NCBI RefSeq assembly: GCF_015244745.1
Contig: NZ_JABCQI010000011.1
Location: 1 to 64,000 of the forward strand
From: Gluconobacter cadivus
GTDB taxonomy: Bacteria; Pseudomonadota; Alphaproteobacteria; Acetobacterales; Acetobacteraceae
Length of the DNA stretch: 64,000 nucleotides
Reading direction: 5' to 3'
The number at the start of each line of letters is the position of its first letter. The stretch's first letter is position 1. This document shows positions 1-7,931 of the stretch, one piece after another. The position numbers and the translations under genes were made by a program. A model generated the notes under the pieces. It was not told where the DNA came from and made no database searches. It saw nothing but the letters and a program-made list of their open reading frames with translations.

Positions 1-109
1 CTCAAGACCCTCAGTGGCCTTACCCCTTACGAATACGTCTGCAAAATCTGGACTTCAGAGCTAGAAAGATTCATCATCAATCCAACCCATCAAATCCCGG
101 GACTAAACA
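1..109 (+). mobile_element. 3' end of an IS481-family insertion sequence (transposase C-terminus)
   Basis: Frame 1 from the first base encodes LKTLSGLTPYEYVCKIWTSE followed by a tail ending NPTHQIPGLNT, which I recognise as the C-terminus of IS481-family (DDE, integrase-core) transposases. The rest of the element lies left of the window. The frame has no stop at the usual place and runs on into phage sequence to a TAA at 196-198, so the element apparently ends at about 107-109 (ACA, matching the TGT...ACA ends of this family). It sits inside the minor head gene that follows on the other strand. The exact element end is inferred, because the other end and the target duplication cannot be seen. 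Confidence 0.7.
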
Positions 110-642
110 CCGTAGCGGTCCTGCAATTCGGTGGTCAGCGTGGACAGATCGCGCCCGGCCATGACGGAACGCTGAACCATCGCCGAGACGTCGCTTAAAT
201 GCTGCTCGGCGATGCTTTTGATCAGCTCGACGTTCTCATTGATTACGCCATCTAACACATCCGTCACAGCCTTAGATGGTCGGAACTTCACTGCAAATCC
301 GGCCTGCTTCAGCTTGCTCATCAGCGATGTGTCAGCGCCCTTCTGCCACTTCCCCGCCTGCGTCTCCGCCATCTTCCGCGCCCGGTCATCGAACAGACTG
401 CGCCAGCGCACCGTCAGACGGTTCATGACCTTCTGAAGTTCGTCCGCCACGCTGTCCTGCGCAATGGTGGCTTCATGCTTTCGGTAGCTGGCCTTCAGCC
501 AGTAAGTCAGGCTTGCGTCCATTTCGTCGATCAGAGCCATTAGCGCCTTATAGTAGGCAATCTCAACTCCGGCATTGGGTCGGACAGGCTTGAGTGTCTT
601 AGGATGCTTACGCTGCTGCGCAGACACGCAACGTAAAGCCAT
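103..642 (-). pseudogene. Phage minor head protein (Mu gpF / SPP1 gp7-like), truncated by IS
   Basis: The 179 visible residues begin MALRCVSAQQRKHPKTLKPV and carry the N-terminal helical part of phage minor head (head morphogenesis) proteins, which sit at the portal vertex and assist DNA packaging. The frame ends ...LQDRYGV, and its stop codon is made from the last bases of the IS481-type element at 101-109. The C-terminal domain is therefore missing and the protein is probably non-functional. It lies directly downstream of the portal and terminase genes on the same strand, the usual order head-packaging genes take in tailed phages. The family call rests on position and general resemblance; the truncation is seen directly. 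Confidence 0.65.
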
Positions 643-719
643 GGCGATCTCCGATCAAAAGTGCGCCGAAGGGCGGCTCAATGTTTATGTAGGTTCGCCT
701 TGATTGATCGAGATGCCCC

Positions 720-2243
720 CTAAACCCCACTTGCCCCTACATTCCCCGCCGCCGGATCTGACAACAGCGAGATATGATCGTCTCCATCTTCTGGGGGCGG
801 CGGAACATCATCAACATCAATGCCGTCAAACGGGCTATCCGGGTCGTCAGCCACGACCTTGCGCCCTTCCTCTGGCGATACGACCCCGGCTTCGATCAGT
901 TCAACCACGGTATCAGCCTTGGTCTTGAGGATCGCAGCCTTTGCGGCGTCATCCATCTGCCAGAGCGGGATGAATGCAAAATCAATGCTTTAATCAATCT
1001 CCCCCCAGAGAGACAGCATGATGATGCGCATCACTCGCGTGAGGTGAGGCCGGAAGAACTGTTCCTGATAGGCGGCGACCCGGTCATACCAGACCCTGAT
1101 TTCACCATCTGACGAAGCATTGAGCCCGGATGGAGAGATACCCGTAAACTTGACCAGCGGCATCTGGGCGACAACACAGATTTGTTCCAGTGCCTGAGCC
1201 TGAAGCTTGTCCAGCCCCGCCAGATTGGCCGAAAGGATCTGAAGCTCTTCCTTTTCCTTGTCCGTAAGCATAACGCCACGGTTGGAGCGAAACTTGATAA
1301 ATGACTGCACGCGGTCAATTAGGCCGCCAACGCCTACTTTTTGCATGGTGGCCATGAGATCGGTTTTCAGATTAACGATGGAGCAGCCGTTAATAAGATC
1401 TGCCACGGACTGTCGTGTTCTGAGCCAGTTATCGACATAAGGCTTGGCCATCTGGGCCAGAGACATCCCGCCAAAATTGTATGATGGCTTCAGAATGTCT
1501 GGCACGTCGCGAGATACGAAACGCAAAAGACGACTTTCGTGCAGGTTCGCGCCCTGCACCCACCATGTGGATGGGCGATAGAAAGCGGATTTTAGGGGGT
1601 CTGCAGCGTTGTAGTCGTTCGGACTAATCCAGATCGGGTCAATTACCCGCAGCGACTTGAGAGCGCCAATGCCGATGGTTTCAGGTTCGACGAGAAGAGG
1701 TGTGGCAAGATCCGGAGAACGTGTCGGCAAGCCTGTATCCAGATAAAGCATCCCCAGACCATAGAAGCCGTCATATTCCGAGAGTTGACGAAACCGGTCC
1801 CGTACCTTCAGGCGCGTAAATTCTGATCGGAGATCCTTCAGGCGTTCTGATTTATCTTCTCCGTCCGCTGCACGAAACTCGATCCATTCGCGGGTAGATT
1901 CCTCGGCCAGTGTTCCGACGATGTGACGGTATTCGGCCCGCTGAGCCATGGCGGCCAGGCGCGGATAGCCCATGAAGGCCACCCCATCTGCCACAGCGTT
2001 ATTCATGAAGTTCTGAACGGCAGGCGGTATGGCGCTGTCCTGCGCAATGGGAGATGCCTTCGGCCGGACGCCGTCAAGTGGACGGTAAAGGGCGTATGAA
2101 GGCCGGTCCGCCCCACGAGAGAGGCCACGCTCCACCTCGCGCCATACGTCCCCATTGAATGGAAAGGGGGTTGCCTCGGCAATGCGCGGTTCCACCCGAG
2201 CGCGCGTATTGTCCACTGCTCGCTTGCGGGTAAAAGGCCACAT
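720..2243 (-). pseudogene. Phage portal protein (DUF1073 family) with an in-frame premature stop
   Basis: The first 417 codons encode a DUF1073-type portal, the dodecameric ring through which DNA is packaged; residues near the end (LNASSDGEIRVWYDRVAAYQ) are typical of the family. A TAA at 992-990 follows ...LSLWGEID. Reading continues in the same frame as SIDFAFIPLWQMDD and 78 more residues to the stop at 720, so the full gene would be about 507 codons. One base change (GAA to TAA fits the family sequence) explains the break. Pfam labels this family 'anti-CBASS Acb1-like N-terminal' by homology, but next to terminase a portal role is far more likely. It starts at the ATG at 2243, nine bases after the terminase stop. 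Confidence 0.8.
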
Positions 2244-2252
2244 AGATAAATC

Positions 2253-3563
2253 CTAGATCATTGCCATTTCAGCGGGGGTTAGACGCCGGAAGCCGTTAGA
2301 CGGCTGGTCCTCAAGCATGACTTCCGTCAGACCCCAGACCATCGCGTCCGCACGGTCGGGTGAGCGGGCGCCTTGGAAGCCGGAGGCCGAGAACTGGCAC
2401 ATCTGGTCCTCAAGATCCGGGAAGCGGCCGTGATGCATGACCTTGCCCTGTTCGTAGAGGGCGGCAATTGGCTCGGCTCGAGCATATTTCCCGCGGGAGG
2501 CCGTGACCAGTTTAACCGGAGCAGTTGCCCGGACAGACCGGATCGTCTGCTCAACCATCGCGCCGCCAAAGTTCCGTTCAGCGACAATCCGATCCGCTTT
2601 CCACAGATCCAGTGCATCCAGAGCGACTTTTGCCCACCCTGCTGGTCCCTGACGACAGGTGAGATCAGCAAGAACGTGACCAGTGCCATCACGGTCCACT
2701 CCCGTCACCGCAATGCCAATTTCGTCAGAACGATAGTCTTCGGGACCGGAGCATCCGGAGGGGTCGACTGAGACAACAATTCGACGCATCTGCAACAGCA
2801 CCCCACCGCGGTTTGCATCCGCTATCGGTGCCGAGCGTTTGATAAGGTCCAGAGTCCAAAGCGCACCATCAATGGCTGTCTGGTAATTGCCAAATAGAAA
2901 GCGCTGACGTTCCTTCTCGGGCAGGGATTCAAGCTGTTTCAGATATTCGGGCGACAGGTTTGCTCGGTTCGCGTCCGGGTTGATCTGCATCGTCGCATAA
3001 TCGGTAGGGTCGGGCAGGGGGTCTCCGCCCTTGGGCTCAACCTTCCGCTCAAACAGGCTATAGAGCCAGTGCGAAGTCGTTGGCGGGTTGGCGTCGATGT
3101 ATTCCTTGACCGAGAGACAGGTTTTCTGCGCCAAGCGGGTCAGCAGCATATTCCGCGCCGCGTAGCTGATCTGGCTTGCTTCGTTCATGTAAACAGTCGC
3201 GAACTCAAGCCCGAGGATCTTCTCGGTCCGCTCCGAACTGTCCAAGCCGTGAAACAGGATCTCCGAGCCATTCGGAAGGGTGACGTACCAATCAGTCCGG
3301 TTGAGCGTGTATGGCAGATCCGGAAAGCAAAGTCGCATGACCTTCGGGAACGTGTCGCCGATAATCGTGTGCTTCAGGGCATTGAAGCGGTGACGGAAGA
3401 TACCGTGTCGCGAGCCCGGAGCCTTCACCGCCCGGATGATAATGGCGCGGATCAACAGGAAAGTCTTACCCGACCGAGAGCCACCGCGAAGGAGGATATG
3501 CGTTGCTGGAGAGCCTAGAAGACGATTTGCGTCGGCCTGAGCGGGGTTCAGTGTGGCAACCAT
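2253..3563 (-). CDS. Phage terminase large subunit
   Basis: This 436-residue protein is the DNA-packaging motor ATPase and nuclease. A Walker A motif GGSRSGKT lies at residues 27-34, and a hydrophobic strand with acidic residue (ATVYMNEAS, about 124-132) fits Walker B. A C-terminal nuclease-like domain starts with IVVSVDPSGC near residue 262, with further acidic residues (ADAMVWGL near 410). Length and motif order match intact terminases of siphophages. It is preceded after three bases by the small subunit gene and followed by the broken portal gene, all on the minus strand, so the packaging module is syntenic although the prophage is damaged. Confidence 0.93.
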   Translation of the reverse strand: MVATLNPAQADANRLLGSPATHILLRGGSRSGKTFLLIRAIIIRAVKAPGSRHGIFRHRFNALKHTIIGDTFPKVMRLCFPDLPYTLNRTDWYVTLPNGSEILFHGLDSSERTEKILGLEFATVYMNEASQISYAARNMLLTRLAQKTCLSVKEYIDANPPTTSHWLYSLFERKVEPKGGDPLPDPTDYATMQINPDANRANLSPEYLKQLESLPEKERQRFLFGNYQTAIDGALWTLDLIKRSAPIADANRGGVLLQMRRIVVSVDPSGCSGPEDYRSDEIGIAVTGVDRDGTGHVLADLTCRQGPAGWAKVALDALDLWKADRIVAERNFGGAMVEQTIRSVRATAPVKLVTASRGKYARAEPIAALYEQGKVMHHGRFPDLEDQMCQFSASGFQGARSPDRADAMVWGLTEVMLEDQPSNGFRRLTPAEMAMI

Positions 3564-3566
3564 GGA

Positions 3567-4028
3567 TTACAGCGCATTGTCATCCGAGGTGATGGTGACG
3601 GCGATGGCACCGCTCTGTTGAACGTCATGCCGTTCCCGGTACTTCTCAGGTCGATGCGCCTTTAGAAGCAAGGTAGTCAGACTGTCGCTGAACTTCCGCT
3701 GCATAAGGGGTTTGCCCGTCTCGGGATCGCGGACAATCTGCCCCATAGAGATGACGTACTCCTCGTGACCATCCAATGCCCTACGACGTGCCTCAGCTTC
3801 CAAAGCATCGGTTGCCTCGTCAATCGCATCTTCCCATGCCCGGGCAAATTCGGGATCGGCCTCACGCCATTTGTAGGCGGTCGCCCGGTCAATCAACGCT
3901 ATTCTTGCAGACTCCGAAATGTTCGACGTTTTACGAAGATGCTGCAGGAATATCTCACGCGGATTACGCGTTGAGCGTGTTGTTTTCGTTGTCGTCCGAC
4001 CTTTAGCCAGACCTTTTCGCCCAGCCAT
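3567..4028 (-). CDS. Phage terminase small subunit
   Basis: The 153-residue protein starts at the ATG at 4028 (MAGRKGLAKGRTTTKTTRST); a longer frame extends 14 codons upstream without added family features. A basic N-terminus is followed by a helix-turn-helix-like stretch, (R)KTSNISESARIALIDRATAYKWR, matching terminase small subunits that recognise the packaging site on phage DNA. The C-terminal part (SDSLTTLLLKAHRPEKYRER) is a hallmark of this group. The gene abuts the large subunit gene, with stop and start three bases apart. Confidence 0.85.
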   Translation of the reverse strand: MAGRKGLAKGRTTTKTTRSTRNPREIFLQHLRKTSNISESARIALIDRATAYKWREADPEFARAWEDAIDEATDALEAEARRRALDGHEEYVISMGQIVRDPETGKPLMQRKFSDSLTTLLLKAHRPEKYRERHDVQQSGAIAVTITSDDNAL

Positions 4029-4199
4029 AGGCTTGATCCTTCTTGAATGGGAAAACGCTGCCTGTCTCACCGCCCATCATTTATGGGGGCGGAGCCTATC
4101 TATGCGTTGCGTCGATTACGTTTGCCTGTGGGAACGGCCTCAAGGGAGATCAGGCCTCTCAGTTTTGAAATGAGAACCGTAACGAGAGCACCTACAGAG

Positions 4200-4550
4200 C
4201 TACATGGCTTGCAACAGCGAGAAACCATGAGCTTCTTCAAGCTGTCGCGCCGAAACTTCTCGACCGATAGCCAACCTGACACGCGCCACCAATTCCCCGG
4301 TCGCCTGATATCCCGCAGGTTCCACAAAGCGAACAGGGACACCAAAGGGCACACACCTGATTGCAGCTTCGCAATCAACGCGAAGATTGATCGCGTCGAA
4401 CCAGGAGGGCTTCACATCTGCCCGATGACTTGGAACTGGGCATAGAACAATCGGGCAAATCGCCACGCTGTAATGTGTCAGGGAGACAACTAGATAGCGG
4501 CCATTCTTCCACCACACCACATCACCGACTGTGAGGGCGGGTGAGGGCAT
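4200..4550 (-). CDS. Hypothetical phage protein with PemK/MazF-like beginning
   Basis: This 116-residue protein starts MPSPALTVGDVVWWKNGRYL and continues with a valine-rich strand and ICPIV, then a basic segment and FVEPAGYQATGELV. The GDVV...RYLVVS...ICPI pattern resembles the SH3-like barrel of PemK/MazF-type endoribonucleases, but I cannot point to a complete active site and see no paired antitoxin frame beside it. It lies between the terminase genes and an unknown phage gene on the same strand. It could equally be an unrelated small beta-barrel protein. Resemblance is weak and function unassigned. Confidence 0.5.
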   Translation of the reverse strand: MPSPALTVGDVVWWKNGRYLVVSLTHYSVAICPIVLCPVPSHRADVKPSWFDAINLRVDCEAAIRCVPFGVPVRFVEPAGYQATGELVARVRLAIGREVSARQLEEAHGFSLLQAM

Positions 4551-4610
4551 GGCGAATTGTCCGAGATATTTTGCGCTACAGGCGCAATTCTTCAGTGTTG
4601 CCCAACCGTA

Positions 4611-5243
4611 TCAGGGCACGCTGGCAGGTACAAGCCCTTTCTCGGCGGCATTGCGTTCGATCCGCTGCCTGATTTCTCGGCGAGTGTCTGTATAGGCCGC
4701 GGGGAGCTGCTCAAGAACGAGCGCGCATTGAGCGGAGACCTTCCCGCGTTGAAGAGCTTTTCCGAGAGCCGGGTAAAGCGCTGCTCCCATGGCTGAAAAC
4801 GACAGTTCCCGAGCCAGCATCATCTCCAGGCGCACATGAGCGCAGAACCCGAGCCGATCGCGAACCATTCCGATCCGCTCAGCCGCATTCCCACGGGAAA
4901 TTGCGAATGTGTGCACGTTCCCCTTCTCGTATCCAGACGGCAGGACATCACTCAAAATGTCCAAATATCCGTGGTTCGCAAAGACATAATCGCAGATCCA
5001 CCATTTCGCGGCAGTGACTGCATCGCCGTTAATGTCGCCAGCCATGTGCAGAGCGTTGACGGTATTCAGCTTGATCCTCTTCTTGCCCTGCCACTCATAA
5101 TCCCCCTTCGAAAGCCGTTCGGGTGTTGGAGAATTATCCTCCGCTTTGGCTGGAATGAATGCCGTTTTTCGTACCGTCTTCGGCGTTGAAAACTGGCGGA
5201 TCGTATCGCCGAGTCCGGCACGGGATTTCTGGGCTGCTGGCAT
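4611..5243 (-). CDS. Hypothetical phage protein upstream of terminase genes
   Basis: I do not recognise this 210-residue protein. It has a basic, low-complexity N-terminus to about residue 50 and a middle segment around AAKWWICDYVFANHGYLDIL. A helical C-terminus is rich in Arg/Glu (AYTDTRREIRQRIERNAAEK). No signal peptide or membrane segment is visible. It is on the same strand as, and upstream of, the terminase genes, where phages often keep late-gene regulators or packaging accessories; that placement is the only hint of function. The next gene upstream is divergent, so its promoter should lie in 5244-5305. Confidence 0.6.
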   Translation of the reverse strand: MPAAQKSRAGLGDTIRQFSTPKTVRKTAFIPAKAEDNSPTPERLSKGDYEWQGKKRIKLNTVNALHMAGDINGDAVTAAKWWICDYVFANHGYLDILSDVLPSGYEKGNVHTFAISRGNAAERIGMVRDRLGFCAHVRLEMMLARELSFSAMGAALYPALGKALQRGKVSAQCALVLEQLPAAYTDTRREIRQRIERNAAEKGLVPASVP

Positions 5244-5305
5244 GGGGAGAGGTTAGTACAGGGGAGGGTGGCTGTACAAGGAGGAACCTGCCATAAATTC
5301 AGGTT

Positions 5306-5968
5306 ATGAGTGATCCATCTTCGCAAATTATAGAATTCTTCCGACACGTTGACGCAGCAACCGGCGGGTACCCCTCCCATATGCTGGAGCGTTTGGTAGA
5401 TAGTATCTGGGACAAAGGCCTGAGTTACGGCCGAAGACTTCTTTTTCAGAAAACTGCGGACAAAATGCACGCTGCCGGCAAGCCTGTTTCCGAGACGTCC
5501 TCCCCTCGCTTGATTGCAGATATTCTTCGCAATGCGGACGGGGTAACTGATGAAACAATCATGGATTTATGGGCTTCTTTACTCGCTAAAGCAGCAACCG
5601 GGGACGACAAAAATATTAGACCGATATATTTCGATTTGATATCTAAACTTTCTCCACGGGATGCTTTGGTATTTTCAATACTAGGCTCAGAAGAGATAGA
5701 GGATACGAAGGAATTATTAAAACACGTTTCTCCAGTAATGATTCCAAGTACAAAAAGATTACACAGAAGTAAATTTATACAAACTAATTCTTCGATGAAT
5801 GATTATGAACTATCTTTTTGTTACGACGCATTGGAGAGGCTCGGGCTGGTGGAAATGAACCACCAAAATTACCGCCAGCTTTCTATACTCGGCCGCGGCT
5901 TCTACCAAACGGTTTGTTCGCGGAATCAAGAGGACACACCTTCGAACCCCGACACCGAAAACATATAA
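5306..5968 (+). CDS. Abi-alpha (DUF4393) family protein, candidate accessory defence gene
   Basis: The 220-residue protein contains a block LWASLLAKAATGDDKNIRPI followed by YFDLISKLSPRDALVFSIL (about residues 88-130). This matches the DUF4393/Abi-alpha pattern in which a 'dLWa.LLa.a...vhp.F..ilk.Ls..DA' segment is conserved. Family members are soluble and several are tied to abortive infection, though biochemistry is poorly known. The gene is on the plus strand, opposite to the packaging genes, and is visibly more AT-rich than its neighbours from about codon 90 on. That suggests a cargo gene acquired by the phage. The C-terminal tail (NQEDTPSNPDTENI) is polar and likely disordered. Exclusion of competing phages is inference. 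Confidence 0.7.
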   Translation: MSDPSSQIIEFFRHVDAATGGYPSHMLERLVDSIWDKGLSYGRRLLFQKTADKMHAAGKPVSETSSPRLIADILRNADGVTDETIMDLWASLLAKAATGDDKNIRPIYFDLISKLSPRDALVFSILGSEEIEDTKELLKHVSPVMIPSTKRLHRSKFIQTNSSMNDYELSFCYDALERLGLVEMNHQNYRQLSILGRGFYQTVCSRNQEDTPSNPDTENI

Positions 5969-6099
5969 CCGCGACACCAACAAAATCAGGCTGGGCCTAC
6001 GACTGCTGCAAGTGCGGGAAGGGCGCACCGTTTGGTGTTGAGCGCCCGAACGGAGATCTGCACTATTGCTATGAGTGTTGGCCGCAGCGTAAGGATTGA
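5914..6099 (+). CDS. Possible small zinc-ribbon protein (TTG start, low confidence)
   Basis: An open frame overlapping the end of the Abi-alpha gene encodes a segment AYDCCKCGKGAPFGVERPNG followed by HYCYECWPQRKD. The two CxxC pairs 16-19 residues apart look like a zinc ribbon, and similar tiny phage proteins exist. No ATG or GTG precedes the motif; a TTG at 5914 would give 61 residues overlapping the previous gene by 55 bases. It could instead be a broken remnant. The coding claim rests only on the cysteine pattern. Confidence 0.35.
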   Translation: MFAESRGHTFEPRHRKHITATPTKSGWAYDCCKCGKGAPFGVERPNGDLHYCYECWPQRKD

Positions 6100-6107
6100 G
6101 AAACCAA

Positions 6108-6483
6108 ATGACTAAACAAGAAACAATTCAGAAAATTATAGAACGAACAACATCAAGGATTCAAAAGCCAAATCCCAAAGATTATCGATATGTTATTATG
6201 ATCCGTTGGAACGGCACCGAATTATGTCATCGTATAGCCCATTATAATTTTTCTTGGTCTAATACCAAAATCATTAGAAATTAATTACGACCACAATAAC
6301 ATTTATAATATTTGTGGTGCACCCTCACTGGAAGAAGTGATTGATAAAAATTTATTCGATATAGAGAAATTCGAATATGGAGGCGACAAATTCCTCGGAA
6401 AATATTCAGATAAATCTGACAGAGTTGCCTACTCGAATTCGCTCACCACTGCCCTTCCGCCCAAGGATTCAGAAGAGTCATAA
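6108..6483 (+). pseudogene. AT-rich hypothetical gene split by a frameshift
   Basis: From the ATG at 6108 one frame reads MTKQETIQKIIERTTSRIQK and continues to a TAA at 6282-6284. The next frame is open from about 6238 to a TAA at 6481-6483 and encodes a convincing protein-like tail including NNIYNICGAPSLEEVIDKNL and YGGDKFLGKYSDKSDRVAY, but has no start codon of its own. A one-base change between about 6238 and 6284 would fuse both into a single protein of about 124 residues. I do not recognise the family. The composition is AT-rich like the Abi-alpha gene upstream, so both may be one acquired segment. Confidence 0.45.
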
Positions 6484-6506
6484 CTTCATCTCGCGCGTGG
6501 ATGTTC

Positions 6507-6827
6507 TTAAGCAGCAGGATGTATTGGCTTCTGCTCTCCTTGGCCAAGGACTGTACGATCAGGATCTCTTTCAACCATAATTGCGCGTCTTTCCTCACTC
6601 GTGGTTCGGCCTTTCGACACCCACATTTCGAGAGCCCGCATTGCAGCATCCACCGGGGTTTCAGCGCGAGCTATGGGATGTCCTAGATGTGAAAACGTAG
6701 TTAATTGAGGATCAACAATCTCAACAAACCACACGTCTTCTTGAGGCGAAGGAGTCAGAATCCAAGTAACATGAGTTGGCAATTCCGCCTTCAACAGCGT
6801 TACGGCTTGCTCTAAATCAGCGCTCAT
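6507..6827 (-). CDS. Hypothetical phage protein
   Basis: The 106-residue protein starts at the ATG at 6827 (MSADLEQAVTLLKAELPTHV), chosen because GGAG lies seven bases upstream. It has one predicted alpha/beta unit ending VDAAMRALEMWVSKGRT and a charged C-terminus. I do not recognise a family with certainty; the 'TPVDAAMRALEMW' ending resembles small phage proteins that close with a helix of the form 'tpaeAalrAl'. It runs leftward, converging on the broken AT-rich gene. Confidence 0.5.
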   Translation of the reverse strand: MSADLEQAVTLLKAELPTHVTWILTPSPQEDVWFVEIVDPQLTTFSHLGHPIARAETPVDAAMRALEMWVSKGRTTSEERRAIMVERDPDRTVLGQGEQKPIHPAA

Positions 6828-6940
6828 CATTACTCTCCGATATTTTCCCGTCCTCAAGCCCCTTCTGGATCAGGCGACGGATAACTTCGGTGTGGCAGAG
6901 ATGAAGTCCAGTTAAGCTTGGAGAACCCTCTGCGCTCTAA

Positions 6941-7135
6941 TCAGAAATAGGCGCGAACAGGGTCTTTCCCGGCTGCCTTGGCGCGACTTTCCATCCGCCG
7001 CAAAAGCTCCCTTTTGGCAGGCGTCCGTAAGGCGCCCTTATTCCTAAGGCTTTCGATACGCTCGGGCGTCTCCGTCAAGCCGAGCGCTTGCTTTCGGGCG
7101 CTGATGTCGTGAAGCATGTCATCAAGGCGCAGCAT
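6941..7135 (-). CDS. Small basic 64-aa protein, third gene of the RHH/nucleotidyltransferase cassette
   Basis: The protein MLRLDDMLHDISARKQALGL is followed by a strongly basic helix around AKRELLRRMESRAKAAGKDP. The start at 7135 is preceded by AAGGAG seven bases upstream and overlaps the end of the nucleotidyltransferase gene by 14 bases, indicating co-translation. No known motif beyond helical, Arg/Lys-rich composition is visible; nucleic-acid or partner binding is possible but not shown. I do not assign a function. It closes a three-gene minus-strand unit that starts with a ribbon-helix-helix protein. Confidence 0.65.
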   Translation of the reverse strand: MLRLDDMLHDISARKQALGLTETPERIESLRNKGALRTPAKRELLRRMESRAKAAGKDPVRAYF

Positions 7136-7691
7136 AATCACTCCTTGGCAGTAACAGACTAATGTCACCACCTTCTTCCTCAACTCGTTTCCTGAGGTAT
7201 TCCATATCAATTTTCGCTGCCAAAAGAAACATAAGTCTTGCCTGTTCCAGGCGTGATGAATCGTTTGGGGGCGCGACGGAATGCTGTGCCAACCTATCTG
7301 CTATAATATCTTCCACCGCCGGGAGCGTGATGTGGCGTCCTTCACGAACACTTACAGCGACAAGCCTGCGGCGATCAGCGCGCCCATCAAACAATGCCCC
7401 CGAAACGGCCTGAAAGCCGTATTCCGGATGTTGGGGATGATAATAGCCAATGTGTAAGCGCCCAGAGCGGGTTTCTTTGATGAATCCACACTTGGCCATT
7501 ACGTTGCCGAAGACCTGATCATCAATAACGACAAAATCGAAGTCTCCTGAACTGAATGCTCCAGCCGTGTAAAGAACAGTCGCAGCGCCGCCTACAAGAA
7601 CAGCATCGTGCCCCACTGTCTCCCGATAAAGCCTGAACGCTCCGGCTAACTCCGCAAGGGCTTCCAGAAAACTGGCAGGAACATCATTCAT
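7122..7691 (-). CDS. Nucleotidyltransferase-fold protein (candidate toxin or modifier)
   Basis: The 189-residue protein (start at the ATG at 7691, MNDVPASFLEALAELAGAFR) contains VGGAATVLYTAGAFSSGDFD, the GG...DxD signature of minimal nucleotidyltransferases such as AbiEii/MNT/DUF6036 proteins. These transfer NMP to tRNA or protein targets, and several act as toxins. A later acidic segment (LPAVEDIIADRLAQH) is also typical. The frame can be read 47 codons further upstream, but that part overlaps the ribbon-helix-helix gene in another frame. The ATG at 7691 overlaps the upstream stop by eight bases, as expected for a coupled operon. Toxin role is inference from context. Confidence 0.7.
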   Translation of the reverse strand: MNDVPASFLEALAELAGAFRLYRETVGHDAVLVGGAATVLYTAGAFSSGDFDFVVIDDQVFGNVMAKCGFIKETRSGRLHIGYYHPQHPEYGFQAVSGALFDGRADRRRLVAVSVREGRHITLPAVEDIIADRLAQHSVAPPNDSSRLEQARLMFLLAAKIDMEYLRKRVEEEGGDISLLLPRSDYAAP

Positions 7692-7905
7692 GGGGACAGT
7701 TTTCGTCCGTGGGGGCACTATCGTGCGAAGCCAGTCCGCGTTGAATAAGACGTCGAATGGCTTCAGGTCTTGATGGAAGGTCTTCTTGGTTCCGTCTCCA
7801 TCCGTCCAATGCAAGTAGCCCATCACGATCAATACGGACGTTTACCGCCTCACTATCGACAGGGGGTCTACCTTTTTTCGGTTTCTTAGCGCTATCTATT
7901 GACAT
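7684..7905 (-). CDS. Ribbon-helix-helix DNA-binding protein (antitoxin/autoregulator-like)
   Basis: The 73-residue protein from the ATG at 7905 (MSIDSAKKPKKGRPPVDSEA) has a beta strand VNVRIDRDGLLALDGW, a turn and a helix ending SRPEAIRRLIQRGL. This is the classic CopG/Arc ribbon-helix-helix layout, preceded by a basic tail. Such dimers bind operator DNA in their own promoter and often serve as antitoxins. It is the first gene of a unit with the nucleotidyltransferase and the 64-aa protein. The inverted-repeat region at 7932-7966 just upstream is a candidate binding or control site. Confidence 0.8.
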   Translation of the reverse strand: MSIDSAKKPKKGRPPVDSEAVNVRIDRDGLLALDGWRRNQEDLPSRPEAIRRLIQRGLASHDSAPTDENCPHE

Positions 7906-7931
7906 TATGATTTTATAGCGCGATAAAAAGT

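Noticed and set aside
990-2243. Portal-family gene as an anti-CBASS (Acb1) protein
   Set aside because: The family label shares the name, but position between terminase and head genes and the portal-like sequence point to a portal; no Acb1-type catalytic motif was recognised.
3069-3518. Long plus-strand frame opposite the terminase gene
   Set aside because: Shadow of a clear terminase large subunit; no independent signal.
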